Shown here: positions 34,331-44,443 of the stretch, one piece after another
Position numbering within the stretch: position 1 is the first letter of the stretch
Layout: the number at the start of each line of letters is the position of its first letter
Assembly: GCA_014529385.2 (NCBI GenBank)
Contig: CM043945.1
Coordinates: forward strand, 144,389,741-144,453,740
DNA from: Adiantum capillus-veneris
Taxonomy: Eukaryota > Streptophyta > Polypodiopsida > Polypodiales > Pteridaceae
Length of the DNA: 64,000 nucleotides
Reading direction: 5' to 3'
Notes under the pieces: model-generated
Told to the model about the DNA's origin: nothing
What the model saw: the letters and a program-made list of their open reading frames with translations, nothing else
Database searches by the model: none
Position numbers and translations under genes: made by a program

Positions 34331-35464
34331 TCAAAAACTTTCTTCTTTTATAGCCGCCAAGAAGGTTGACATTTGTCTCCTCAGCTGCTGTTGCATAGCT
34401 AGAGTAGCAAAGAAAGTATCCTGCTCTTGAGGCATTGAATCCTGCAGCATATCCAAAATTCGAAGTGCTGCTGCTCTCTCAAGTAGCATAATCTTGTTTG
34501 CATTGATTTGAAGGGGAGTGTACCCTAAAAACCGTGACAATATCTTCAGTGCAAACATTGGCAACTCAGGATCTTCAGAATACTGCATGCGGAAAGCACA
34601 GAAGGTGGCACTATCCAATGTAGGCATGTAGTGCATGAGAGAGGAGGCATCCCTTCTTGAAGAGCCCTCTATTGCTTTCCCTCTCGAGCCTTTAGCTCTC
34701 CCAAGAAAATTGTCTTTGTCAAGGAGTTCAATCTGTAAAACAAGACAATGAGTAATTAAAACTAACTTGAAAAAAAAGAAAGATTTCAGTAGGGAGATCA
34801 CCTTTTGCAATTCATCTTCGGCAATGACTTTTTCTTGAAGGAGATTGCATGATCCGGTCATCTCTCTTATGTCAACTTCCTTTCCAATTTTTTTCAGCTT
34901 AAAGTCTCTGCCAAAAGATTGGATGCCAAGCTCAACAAGCCTCTTCTCAAAATCCTCATCTTTGAGGGAAGGTTTTTCCTCTTCCACTCTTCTCATGCAT
35001 AGAGCAAGTGCATCAGAAGCAGGCAAAAAATCTTTATTGGATGTATGAAGATCAAGTGCCAAAAACTCCTCTTTTGACTCTTCTTCTGTGTCAATAAAAT
35101 CTTTGGCCACCTCAGAAGCTTCAGAAATGGTTGCAATACAGTAGTCCTCCCTCATATTAAGCAAACATTGGATATGATGGAGAGGAATATACTCTTTCCC
35201 ATTGATAAATAAGTAGGGAAGGTTCGGAATAGTAAGGGAAGCTTTAGATACCTCTACCTCATCTGCTGGCTCATCAATGATAGTACTAGCTCTAAATTGA
35301 GCAACATCAAAATTTGCACTTTCCTGCTCCTCAGCTGCAACATCCCCCTCTTCTAGAATTTCACTTTTCTCAAGGTGCAAAACTGTGGAAACATTTTTAT
35401 TTGTTGCCTCATCTGTATCTTTCACTTCATCATCTTTGCCTTGCATGTCAACTTTAAGGAACAA
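34331..35464 (-). CDS. Acidic protein, unknown function
   Basis: Minus-strand frame with a strongly acidic N-terminal half (many Glu/Asp clusters such as DTEEESKEEF) and a helical, Leu-rich C-terminus ending FLAAIKEESF. A 69-bp in-frame intron is likely at 34801-34733: donor GTGATCTCC and acceptor TTTTACAG, with a T-rich translation (SFFFFKLVLI) that looks intronic. A segment LFINGKEYIPLHHI resembles LVLDGKAYCHLTEL in the ORF just upstream (35598-35900), so the two may be related modules or exons of one gene. The N-terminal ATG at 35464 is nominal; an acceptor CCTTAAAG lies nearby. It converges on the transposase-like gene and diverges from the H3 fusion. The acidity could suit a histone chaperone-like role, which is speculation. 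Confidence 0.5.
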   Translation of the reverse strand: MFLKVDMQGKDDEVKDTDEATNKNVSTVLHLEKSEILEEGDVAAEEQESANFDVAQFRASTIIDEPADEVEVSKASLTIPNLPYLFINGKEYIPLHHIQCLLNMREDYCIATISEASEVAKDFIDTEEESKEEFLALDLHTSNKDFLPASDALALCMRRVEEEKPSLKDEDFEKRLVELGIQSFGRDFKLKKIGKEVDIREMTGSCNLLQEKVIAEDELQKVISLLKSFFFFKLVLITHCLVLQIELLDKDNFLGRAKGSRGKAIEGSSRRDASSLMHYMPTLDSATFCAFRMQYSEDPELPMFALKILSRFLGYTPLQINANKIMLLERAAALRILDMLQDSMPQEQDTFFATLAMQQQLRRQMSTFLAAIKEESF

Positions 35465-35597
35465 AAAGAAAAGAAAAGCAACTTCTTTTGGAACAAGGTT
35501 ACAAGGTTTTAAATGTAATTGACAAGAAATGGTAGGTGGACAAACAAAGGAATTTTTCTTAGAAAATCTTCCAAACCTCCTTGTTACTTTGCTCTTC

Positions 35598-35900
35598 TCA
35601 ATTGAGTTTGTAGTATAATTCGGTTAGATGACAATAAGCCTTCCCATCTAAAACCAAACACTTGCCTTCAACTGCTTCTTCAAACTCTTTGAATTCTTCT
35701 GCCAAGAAGTCTTTCAAATGGTCTAACAAAGCTGCAAGATCAGACACAGGGTTGAATATTTCATATGCTTTGGTATACACCTCCATGTCACCACCATCCA
35801 TCACAGCCACCAATAGTTTCTCACTTGGACTCTCCTCCAAAATCTCCTCCCGGCCTTCAATCGTGGTAGAGGAAAAGTCGACAGGTGAACCTAGGTACAA
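35598..35900 (-). CDS. Upstream exon or small acidic ORF, related to the previous gene
   Basis: An open frame of about 100 codons without a convincing ATG. It is preceded by TTGTACCTAG, a 3' splice-site-like sequence at about 35891-35900, so it is probably an internal exon of a gene transcribed leftwards from the promoter at 36339. The product is acidic (EEILEESPSE, FKEFEEAVEG) and ends LVLDGKAYCHLTELYYKLN, similar to a motif in 34331-35464. It is followed by TGA at 35600-35598. I found no clean donor joining it to the next ORF, so the gene model is incomplete. Confidence 0.4.
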   Translation of the reverse strand: MYLGSPVDFSSTTIEGREEILEESPSEKLLVAVMDGGDMEVYTKAYEIFNPVSDLAALLDHLKDFLAEEFKEFEEAVEGKCLVLDGKAYCHLTELYYKLN

Positions 35901-35970
35901 GGTACGGAAATACGCCCAACGTTTGCAAATGTACTAGTGCCAATGTACCACAACAAAACGAACAACCCCA

Positions 35971-36190
35971 TACCACGCGATACGCACTGGACCTAGGCTT
36001 TGGAACTGCCTCCCTGCGTGTCGTGCGGGACAAAGCCACACCAAACCGTACAACACCAAACGACGCGATAGGCGTTGGACCTAGCCTTTGGAATTGCTTC
36101 CCTGTGCGTCGTGCGGGACAAAGCCACATCAAATGACGTGATAGGCGCTGGACCCAACCTTTGGAACTTCTTCCCTGCGCGTTGTATGAG
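35971..36190 (-). repeat. Three hairpin repeats in the leftward leader
   Basis: Units at 35971-36031, 36060-36117 and 36134-36190. Each is a CGCGATA(G/C)G-type arm, a GGACC-AGCCTTTGGAA centre and a GCGTCGTGCGGGAC arm. The arms pair imperfectly. Read on the minus strand they share the AGTTCCAAAG centre and the flanking order with the repeats at 36640-37045. Confidence 0.8.
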
Positions 36191-36338
36191 ACAAAGCAAA
36201 CAACAAGCAATAGGGGCCACCGATGTGCAATTTGCAAAGATGAGATCGTGGGAGACGAAAGGATTACACAAAAATAGATGATATCTCGCGTCGTATGCGA
36301 CAAGTGAACATGCAACCTTTCTAAAATTCGAGACCAAG

Positions 36339-36448
36339 CTTTATATAACATCCGAAATATGACCGTTAGTGACACGTGTCAGCCATGCATACGTGCCATG
36401 TGGCCTGCGTACAACGGTCGTCGTACGGACTGTCTTATGTATATAAAG
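36339..36448. promoter_or_regulatory. Bidirectional promoter with palindromic G-box
   Basis: A leftward TATA (minus-strand TATATAAAGC, 36338-36347) and a rightward TATA (TATATAAAGC, 36440-36449) share the same ten bases in opposite orientation. Between them lies the perfect palindrome GACACGTGTC at 36371-36380, which contains the plant G-box CACGTG. ACGTG cores recur at 36391 and 36456. The layout suits joint control of the acidic-protein gene and the H3 fusion gene. Confidence 0.7.
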
Positions 36449-36639
36449 CCTTATCACGTGCTCATTTTGTGATTTCTCCCATACTCGACATTCGCGTTGT
36501 GTCGTCCTCAACTACCCGCACTTCGAGTCATCCGTCCACTTATTCAAGCCAAGTTTCTTCTCAACGACGCGACCGGAAGTGTTGGGCATGTGGGCGCACC
36601 TTCTACTTTCTACCGCTTCCCATACACTAAGCTTCCCTT

Positions 36640-37045
36640 ACGACGCGATAGGCGCAAGTTCCAAAGTCTCGGTGAACCTCTCATCGCGTTGTGCAGGGGA
36701 TATACTCGGCTTAAAGATTTGACCTTGCATAGCATGTCCTAAGGTGTTTGTGTGCCCTCTCATTGTGAAAGTCTTTTTTTGGAATACTCATGGCTTCCCA
36801 TACGACGCGATAGGCGTATGTTGCAACTGTTAGGTGAGGCTCTCATCGCGTCGTGCGAGGGATCTGCTCGGCTTAAATATTTCACCTCGCGTACGGCACA
36901 ATACGGTGATGTTCTAAGGCGTGGTTGCGCCCTCTATCGCGTCGCACAGGGAGTTTTGTGAGATTCTTTTTGGATGTTCCGGTGATCCCATACGACGCGA
37001 TACGGAGCTATTCCACAGCTTGGGTCACCCTTCTATCGCGTCGTG
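36640..37045 (+). repeat. Three hairpin repeats in the rightward leader
   Basis: Hairpins at 36640-36693, 36801-36855 and 36991-37045. Each starts TACGACGCGATA and ends with the complement (T/C)ATCGCGTCGTG. The third has perfect 11-bp arms around about 32 bases. A half unit CTATCGCGTCGC lies at 36934-36945. They lie between the TATA box and the ATG of the H3 fusion, so they would be in its 5' leader RNA or an intron of it. Confidence 0.85.
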
Positions 37046-37135
37046 TTGTCACCCTTCTCCTCACACATGGCGCGATAGAAACATCTTGAAGGTTGTGGCC
37101 TACCCGTTTGTCGCATGGTGTGTTCTTTTACCCAA

Positions 37136-39418
37136 ATGGCCTGGACTAAGCAAACTGCAAGGAAGGTCTACCAAGCCCCAACTGATCCAGAAATAGGTGA
37201 TGCTGAGAAAGATGCAGAGAAAGCACCCCCTCCACTACCTCGTCAGAGGCCCAATGCCAGAAAAAGATTGAATTATCAAGTGAAGTCTCTAAGAGAAATA
37301 AGAAAAGCACAAAAGTCTACTTGTCTACTGATTCCAAAGATCTCTTTCATGAGGGTTGTCAAGGAGATATCTGATAGACTTGTAAGCATGATGAATATCA
37401 AAACTTTTGTCTCGGTAAGGTGGCAGTCTCAAGCTGTGATGTGCCTTCAGGAAGCTGCTAAGGATTTTCTCATAGACTTTATGAATGATAGCTACATTGC
37501 AGCTGCATTTGCTTACAGGGTCACACTTATGAGCAAATATTTTGTGCTCGTGTCAAGGCTAAGGTACAAGTTTGATAAGGCTCTTGAGCTCATTCCTAGT
37601 GAGGATCTTAGAGCCTTCCAAATTTTAAACATCCCTCCTTCCAGGCAGCAGAAAGATTCTGGGGTTGTCATTGAGGATGTTACACATGAGTACGAGATAA
37701 GAAAGTCCCAGGATATTAAAGCAGGAAAGGAAGTTGAGAGGGAGCAAGACATGATATCCGAGGATGCTATCCTTCAAGAGCAAGCTGAAATTTTAAGAGC
37801 ATCCAACTCTCTTCTTTATGAAAAAGTCACAGGCCAAATGGTGGTGGATGTCTCCTTGTTTGGAGATACTGAGGCATATTTGGACATATTCCCTCAAGAC
37901 ACAAGTATGCTTGTAAATCCCAACATTGAGCTTGGTGACACTGTGCTCTATATATCTCTCAGGTGTGTTGCTTTGCTAATTATTAGTGCATGTGCATGGC
38001 AGACATGCACAAGGGGCTCATTGTGGCTTGTGTTTCCTTTTCCAGGTGTCTTATGAGGGATCTTCCAGAGGCTCTAGCTATGCAAATTGCCATACTTGAC
38101 CCTCTAGTGACACAGTGCCTTTTCAACAAGCAAGGAACCCTTTCAAGTTTTTTTGATGATTTTAACATGCTGACCTGCAATTACATATTATACCCCTATG
38201 TTGAAGGGTAATTCTTAACTCCTTACATGTTATTTTTAACATTTTGTGGTATTCTTAGCTAATTTGTTTTTTATTTTGTAGAGGACATTGGAGTCTTATT
38301 ATTTTCAATCTTTTGGAGAAAGATATTATATTTATGAATTCATTGTCAAGTATCCATGGGAAAAGTAAACTGTAAGTATGAAGCATAATCTATGCTTGAT
38401 GATGGCCCATTGTTTTCTACTAGTAGCTTTTTGATTCAATGTCTTCTTGCAGTGCTGCCAAACTTATTGTTGGTCACCTGAGTACCACAAACAAGGATTA
38501 CAATATAGAAGCTTTCAAGTACTACGATCAAAAAGTGCCTTTACAGACAGACTCAACATCTTGTGGATGGAGAGTGCTTGCAAATGCATGGAGATATCTT
38601 GAGTTAAGGTGCCGGATGACTACACTCACTGTAAATGTGGTTCATGTATTTATTTTGATGTTTTATGTATGTATGTCATGTCCTTTAGTTCCTTTTTCTA
38701 TTCTTTTCAGTTGCTTGACTATCCAGAGTCTTGGGTCACGTGGGTGAGAGAGAAGGCTGATTCTATGGTTTTGGAAAGATCAATAAATCCAAATGATCCA
38801 GATTCTCCTTTGCCACCAAAGAAAGGTAGAGCCACCAAAGGTTTGGATGCAAGGAAAATGGATCAAAAGAAGAAAAGTCCTGCAAAGATCCATACAAAGA
38901 AAAAGGATCACAAGAAGAGTCCTGCCAAGGGGAAGAGTCCCAAGAAGAAGAAGATCCCTGCCAAGGGGAAGAGTCCTACCAAAAAGAAGATCCCTGCCAA
39001 GGAGAAGAGTCCCACTAAGAAGACTGCCAAGGGAAAGAGTCCCACTAAGAGCCCTGCAAAAAAAAGAGCAGATACAAAGGGCCATCCATTCCACTCACCA
39101 TTGAAATTCAAGGTTCAAAAGCGTCGTACACTTAAGAACAATAAGGGGGAGGCACCTAGCTCACCTTTCAAGCTACCATTTATGTTGTCAAAGAAAGCTG
39201 CCAAATCACTTAAGCCAGCTAGTCCTAAGGATCCCAAAGCACCAACCCCTGCCAAGTCACCCGTGCCAAGCCGTAAGGGGTCCAAAGCACCAACCCCTAC
39301 CAAGTCACCACCACCACCCACTCCTGAACTTTCACCCCCTTCTGAACACAAAAGGAAAACGGTCTTTGAGGATGCAGAATCCTCTCAGGCAAAAAGAAAA
39401 GTGGAATTTCATGATTGA
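37136..39418 (+). CDS. Histone H3 fold fused to Ulp1-like SUMO protease and H1-like tail
   Basis: My model has five exons (37136-37962, 38046-38207, 38282-38371, 38453-38630, 38711-39418), all GT-AG, giving 654 aa. The start is ATG 37136 because MAWTKQTARK copies the H3 N-terminus (Arg2 to Trp; Lys4, Arg8 and Lys9 kept). Residues 50-146 form a complete H3 fold: SLREIRKAQKST, LQEAAKDFLIDF, AYRVTLMSK. Loop 1 is about eight residues longer than in canonical H3 and is followed by RWQS, recalling CENH3. Residues 276-419 match C48/Ulp1 proteases: His332 in GHWSL, Asn349 where Asp is usual, Gln391 and Cys397 in QTDSTSCGW. Residues 455-654 are Lys/Pro-rich with repeated SPAK, SPTKK and IPAKGK motifs like linker histone tails. 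The frame is intact. A role in SUMO removal at chromatin is inference. Confidence 0.8.
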
Positions 39419-39632
39419 ATAGTCCACAAAAGCTATGTACATTTTTGTTCATTTTGTCCATATGAACATATATATATATACCCTTTGGTGATTCATAATT
39501 TTGTACTTCAAATACTTAATACCAACTGTCGATTCTTAAATGTGTATCATGATGTCATGTACGTTTAAAACAACATAAGTAGAGAAAAGATAAATATATT
39601 TGCAAAGTGATTACAATATTGAACTTGTTTTT

Positions 39633-40867
39633 TCAAGTCCTTGCAAGTGGCTCAAATACAACTCTTTTTGGGGGAAGGCATGTGATGCAAGAGGTTGAAT
39701 TCTCCATCCTTGTGCTCACCACAATTTCATCCACTTTGAATCTATACTCGGGAGATGTTTCATCAAGAAACTCAAGAGATTCTCTAACATCATTTAGTAT
39801 CCAATTTGTTGTTACTATCAGGCTTCTATACTCGGTGTGTGGATGTACTGTGACCTTTAATTCAAACTCTAGACAATTTTCCTTAGAGTCGAGAGAAACT
39901 GAGCTACCTAATTTGCTTCTCCATCTCCTATAGTCGTAGCCCAGAACTAATGATTGACGACATAGTTGATATGAGATAGACATAGAATTTGGGCTTACTC
40001 TACAACTAATATTGTCACCAATATGGAAAGTTTCTTTGGTGCTTCATCCGTCTCCAAGAACATTATCAAGTGCAGTCATAGAAAGTCTTCTATTAAGCCA
40101 CATCGTCTTTGTCCTCTGCAAATCCATTGTTTTGAAACATGCCACAAAGACATGTATAGGCAAGAACCATTGAACTTTAATCCTTCTTGATATCCTGCTC
40201 GGAGACATAGCTTTAAGGATGTCTTCTTTGATCTTGGATTTGAAGCTTGATATAGTACATGCATCAGCAGCTTCCCAATCAAGTGACTGATGTAGTTCTC
40301 CATATGCACCTTCTCGTGATGGAACTTTGTATTCTGAAAAATAGACAAAAAAATCCATTGTTTTGTAAAAGGAAGGTGGCTTGTCAGCATACATAGCATC
40401 TGCAATTCCTTTATGCATTGCTTTGAACGTCCCACTCAGACTCTCCACAGGCTGCCATTCCACAGCTGTTGAAGGAAATATATCTGGAATGGAATCAAAA
40501 AATGAGAAACAATGGGATAATGAAAAAAATTCACTGTATCAAATAGTGAATTTTTGTACTTACAGTAAGAATGCAGTGTGGGATGTTCTTCCCAGTCTAA
40601 CACCATATCCTTGGCCATGTACACATGTTGAACCTTAGCTAGCCAGCCATTGTCGGTCACTTTGAAAGCAAGAACACGACCTTTCCAATGGTTTTTTACT
40701 TTATCGCGTTTAGTTCTCTTCACTCTGTGTACACATTTGCATGAAGGAAGCATTGTTACCCAGTCATTCACACGAAAAGATATGGACTTCCAAAGACCAT
40801 CCTCTCTAACGTTATGAAAGTCACAAGAAGTTATGTTATGTGAAGGGCGACGTGCAAAAGATGCCAT
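39633..40867 (-). pseudogene. Unknown protein, possible BAH/Tudor-like, one in-frame stop
   Basis: Exon 1 is 40867-40564, starting MASFARRPSHN. A GT-AG intron follows at 40563-40484, then exon 2 from 40483. The joined frame runs to TGA at 40046-40044. The same frame reopens at once (STKETFHIGDNISC) and continues to 39633, so CGA-to-TGA or an unseen intron is likely. Features seen are a basic Cys-containing segment (SCKCVHRVKRTKRDK), then WKGRVLAFKVTDNGWLAKVQ, and later RIKVQWFLP. The strand-rich spacing vaguely recalls BAH or Tudor domains, which read histone marks, but no diagnostic motif is present. Its 3' end converges on the H3 fusion gene. Confidence 0.5.
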
Positions 40868-41302
40868 GGAAACTCAGAGTTAAGAGAAGAAAGAAAGTAT
40901 AGACGAAAAGACTTAAAACCTCTCACAAACTAGAGAGCGAGAAAGGTATACGTTTGAAAAAAGTAGGTGATTTGTCATTAATGCTCTTGTTTTGAGAGCC
41001 TTCTGACATAGATTTCGTATCTTTTGACAACGCTTTTGTGAAATATAAAATAGAATAAAAGACGAGACTTCATTGCTTTGAGCCACAAATTTAATGAGCT
41101 CTCTCGCCGAAAGCACCTAAATATAGCAGTTTCAGCCTTGTGATCAAGACATTTAGCGGTTCTCCGTCAAAATAGGACCACCAAAACCCACAATAGAGGA
41201 GACAAGAGTGTCATACTTTTGTATACGTGTCAAATAACTATTGGACTATTCCTTAATCATTAGATTAACAAACAACCCTTTTTGAGTCATTTTTGGCCCT
41301 AA
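40868..41302. other. Upstream region of the minus-strand gene; no gene
   Basis: AT-rich. It probably carries the promoter of the 40867 gene (minus-strand TATTTTATATTT near 41050). No terminal inverted repeat of a DNA transposon could be matched to sequence left of 31792. Confidence 0.4.
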
Positions 41303-41844
41303 TGTAATCATCAATTAATTGATTAATATGTTCGAATACAACTTAATCTTTAGCCAAGGCAGGCTGTTAACAGCACCGTCACTTGGATCATCTGCTAACT
41401 AGGAGTTTAAGCTCCCGCTTTACAGAACTACCCGGGCCGTTAATGACATCGGGCTTAACAGAATGATCAATCAAACATTAGCTGATTATGGTGATGGAAA
41501 TTTCCTCTTGCTGCTTTATCTGCTTCAACTGACCTTAGGTTCTATAAATTTTATCTTTCTATGTCGGTCTTTCCCTGCTTTGATAGCACTCAAGAGCTTT
41601 CTCTAGCCTACTGCCTCAAACCAACAATAAGCTGCAAATTTGCTTTAATTATCTTCAGGCTCTATGTGCCCTTGATGAACGAGTTCGATGGAATCAGCTT
41701 ATTTGCTTCTTTACTTTTCTCCTGCTCCGCCTTCCTTGCTTCACCACTTTCTCCCGCTCCACCTTCCTTACTTTACCAAGGTTGAAAGCGAGAGAGTAAA
41801 ACCTTGTATTTGGGTACCTTTTTCTTTATGCTTGACTTATGCTC

Positions 41845-41915
<71 letters not shown>

Positions 41916-43851
41916 AAACTTTGCTTGCTCCGAGGATGAGAATGAGAGAGAAGGAGCTCTTTCCTCTTTTGCTGCGAGCCCTCCTTGCTTTCCTTACCTT
42001 TGTTATATCTCCTTGCTTTGAATTATCTTGCTTCTACCTCGGCCTTGCTCTAAACTTCCCTCATGCTCGGCTTGCTCAAGCTTCTAGTTCAAGCTCGAGA
42101 GGGAGAGAGAGAAAATATCTTTGGTCCTTTCCTTCGTTCAAGCTCAAGCTCAAGAGAGAGAGAGATCTCTTTGCCCTTCCTTATTTACCATCGTGGGAGA
42201 GAAATACCCCCTTTTCCCTTCCATATGAGAGAGAGAGCTTTGCCTCCTTTGTCTTGCCGAGCATGAGAGCGAGAGAGAGAGCACGAGCCTTCCTTGCCTC
42301 TTCTTTAGCTCTAGAACGAGAGAGAGAAATAACACCTCGTTATCAAGCTTCGTATGCTCCGAGGATGAGAGCGAGAGAGAGAGCACAAGCCTTCCTTGCC
42401 CAAGCTTCACCTCCTTGCAATCCCCTTTTCATGGCCTCGTTCCTGCTCCTCGTTAACTCCTCCCTGCAATCCTCATCACCTCCTCCTTGTACCCTTCGTT
42501 GATAGCCCTAAAAGAAGTCTCTCCAAAAAAATTGCCCCCACCACGTAGTCACGACGCCGTGACTGACGTGGCGCGGGAAAAGCGGCTCAATGACGTGGCA
42601 GGTGCGAATTTTTATCGGCGCCGTTCCTGGAAAAATCGGGCCTAAAAACATGCACCATGCCAAGCTGAGACTCTTTCTTCCTCGCTGCGAGCTCGTCCGA
42701 GCCTCATACAGGTCAGCGCGACCTCCTTTCCCTGTGTGTGCCTCTATTCCCTGCTTGCCCACCATGTCCACGGTTTTTCTTCCCTTTTTACACACTAAAG
42801 CCGTTTAATGGGTAGCCCTTAATTGTTTGCATTGGTCGGCCTTTATTCAATTGGGCGGACATAATCCTAAAACTCATGGGCGGCCATATTATTTAGCTCC
42901 TTATTGGGTGGGCGGCCTTCGGGCACCACATTAGGCCTACATATTGCCCAAGCCACATGCACTCAATGCACTCCATGAGTCGTCATTTCACACAATGAGC
43001 TCATCAAGATCTTTTTGTGCTTTCGTAACTAATGGCACACATAACCACATTTGGCATGCATATGATGCTTCTGTAAAGGCGTCACTCATTTACAATACCG
43101 GGCAAGGCATTGATAAGCGTAACATCTTTCCCTACTAGCCCCCGTCGAGCAACCTCATCATGAAATTTGCTGCCCGTATCAAGAGACGACCTTAAAAGAG
43201 ATTCCGCTCAAGCAATTAATGTGCTCTCTGAAGTGCATCACATCCAGCATATATCTCAACCAAAGCACTATTACCTCAAGCACTTATTCTACTGCGTTCA
43301 AAACCCTGGATGCTGCTCAAAATTCCAAAATAGCACACTGATCGAGCGGACCGCGGCGGATTGGTCCGGAAGCGGCCCCCGATGAATCTTTATGGGCTAA
43401 TATCTTGGCGACCAAAGCTCCCATCATTGATCTAAAAAGACGGATGCGCTCCACAAAGTGAGCACTTCAAGTCCATGCATTCATTTCAACTCTGTCCTCT
43501 TAGCTGCAGTTTCCCTATCTGGTATAGATCTGTAATCGACTTGAATTTTAAATTGCCATAACTTATTCACCGTAGCTCCAATCGACGAGCCGTAAAGACA
43601 GGCCGGTAGAGCACTTCAAACACGGAAGTTTAAGATCTTAATATCCCATCTTTGCTCACTTCAATCATAGTCCTTTTTAGCATCATTAAGGCATCAGTTG
43701 GCCCTTTTAAGCCGCATCTGGCATACATTAATCATTAAACTTGGCTTATAAACAAGCCCTGATCACTGACCATTAAATGTGTAGGCTTCAAAGAAGCTTA
43801 GCTTGCATTTCTCTGCTCTTTTTCTCTTCATGGCAGCGGAGCTGCATGACA
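41303..43851 (-). repeat. 3' LTR of the gag-only element
   Basis: 2549 bp, TGTCATGCAG...GATTACA in element orientation. It has a (GA)n tract of about 64 bp at 41849-41912. The ORFs of up to 193 codons inside it are CT/GA-rich and not believed to be genes. Confidence 0.9.
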
Positions 43852-43866
43852 TCCACCCCCTCTGAA
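43852..43866 (-). other. Polypurine tract
   Basis: Minus-strand TTCAGAGGGGGTGGA directly precedes the LTR start TGTCATG. The 13-base core TTCAGAGGGGGTG also occurs three times inside the coding region. Confidence 0.8.
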
Positions 43867-44443
43867 CCTGCACAACCTCCGGTTTGTGCCAACAGCACTT
43901 CAATCTGCATCTGCTATAGGTACCTTAAGCTCTTTGCCATCATCAGACTCACGTAACTGGTAAACATATGAAAAAAAATGAAAGAAGGCTTATACCCTAT
44001 CATCAATTGTCTAGCTTAATCATTAGGTAGCTTTCCATCAAAAATCTCTGAACCACATCTATCGTATCTTCAAAGCATTCAATTATGGATAACATGTTTA
44101 GTGAACCCCGCCAGACTCAAGGTGCTCCAGTTAATGATGCAAACGGCTTGACCATTAAGCTCGCCTTAGGGAACCCTGTCAAGCTCAAGTATGCCTTACT
44201 CTATCTGCACACGAAATTGCCGTCAAGTCCTTTACCTCAAGTTTTGTTAGCAGAACCAACTCAAAAGATACAAAGATACTTTATCAATTGTCCAAAGATG
44301 TCAACTGGAATCCATCCATGTAATCTTATTGAACACATAACCAAAAACTCTTCTGACTTAGCATAAATCCAGAAAACAAAACTTTGTACCATGCAACATG
44401 CTATATCAGATAGCTGGTACTCTTCAAATCCACAACTGGCACT

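Noticed and set aside
37136-37575. Ordinary histone H3 gene
   Set aside because: The frame continues without a stop into the protease part, loop 1 is longer than in canonical H3, Arg2 is replaced and the AAPRKQLA part of the tail is absent.
30424-41302. Terminal inverted repeats bounding the H3-fusion cluster
   Set aside because: Candidate matches such as GGGTTTTGG on opposite flanks are too short and not flanked by a target duplication.
41688-42502. ORFs up to 193 codons rich in Arg-Glu repeats and Leu/Ser in the LTRs at 41.7-42.5 and 47.2-48.0 kb
   Set aside because: They are translations of GA/CT microsatellites and LTR sequence, not genes.
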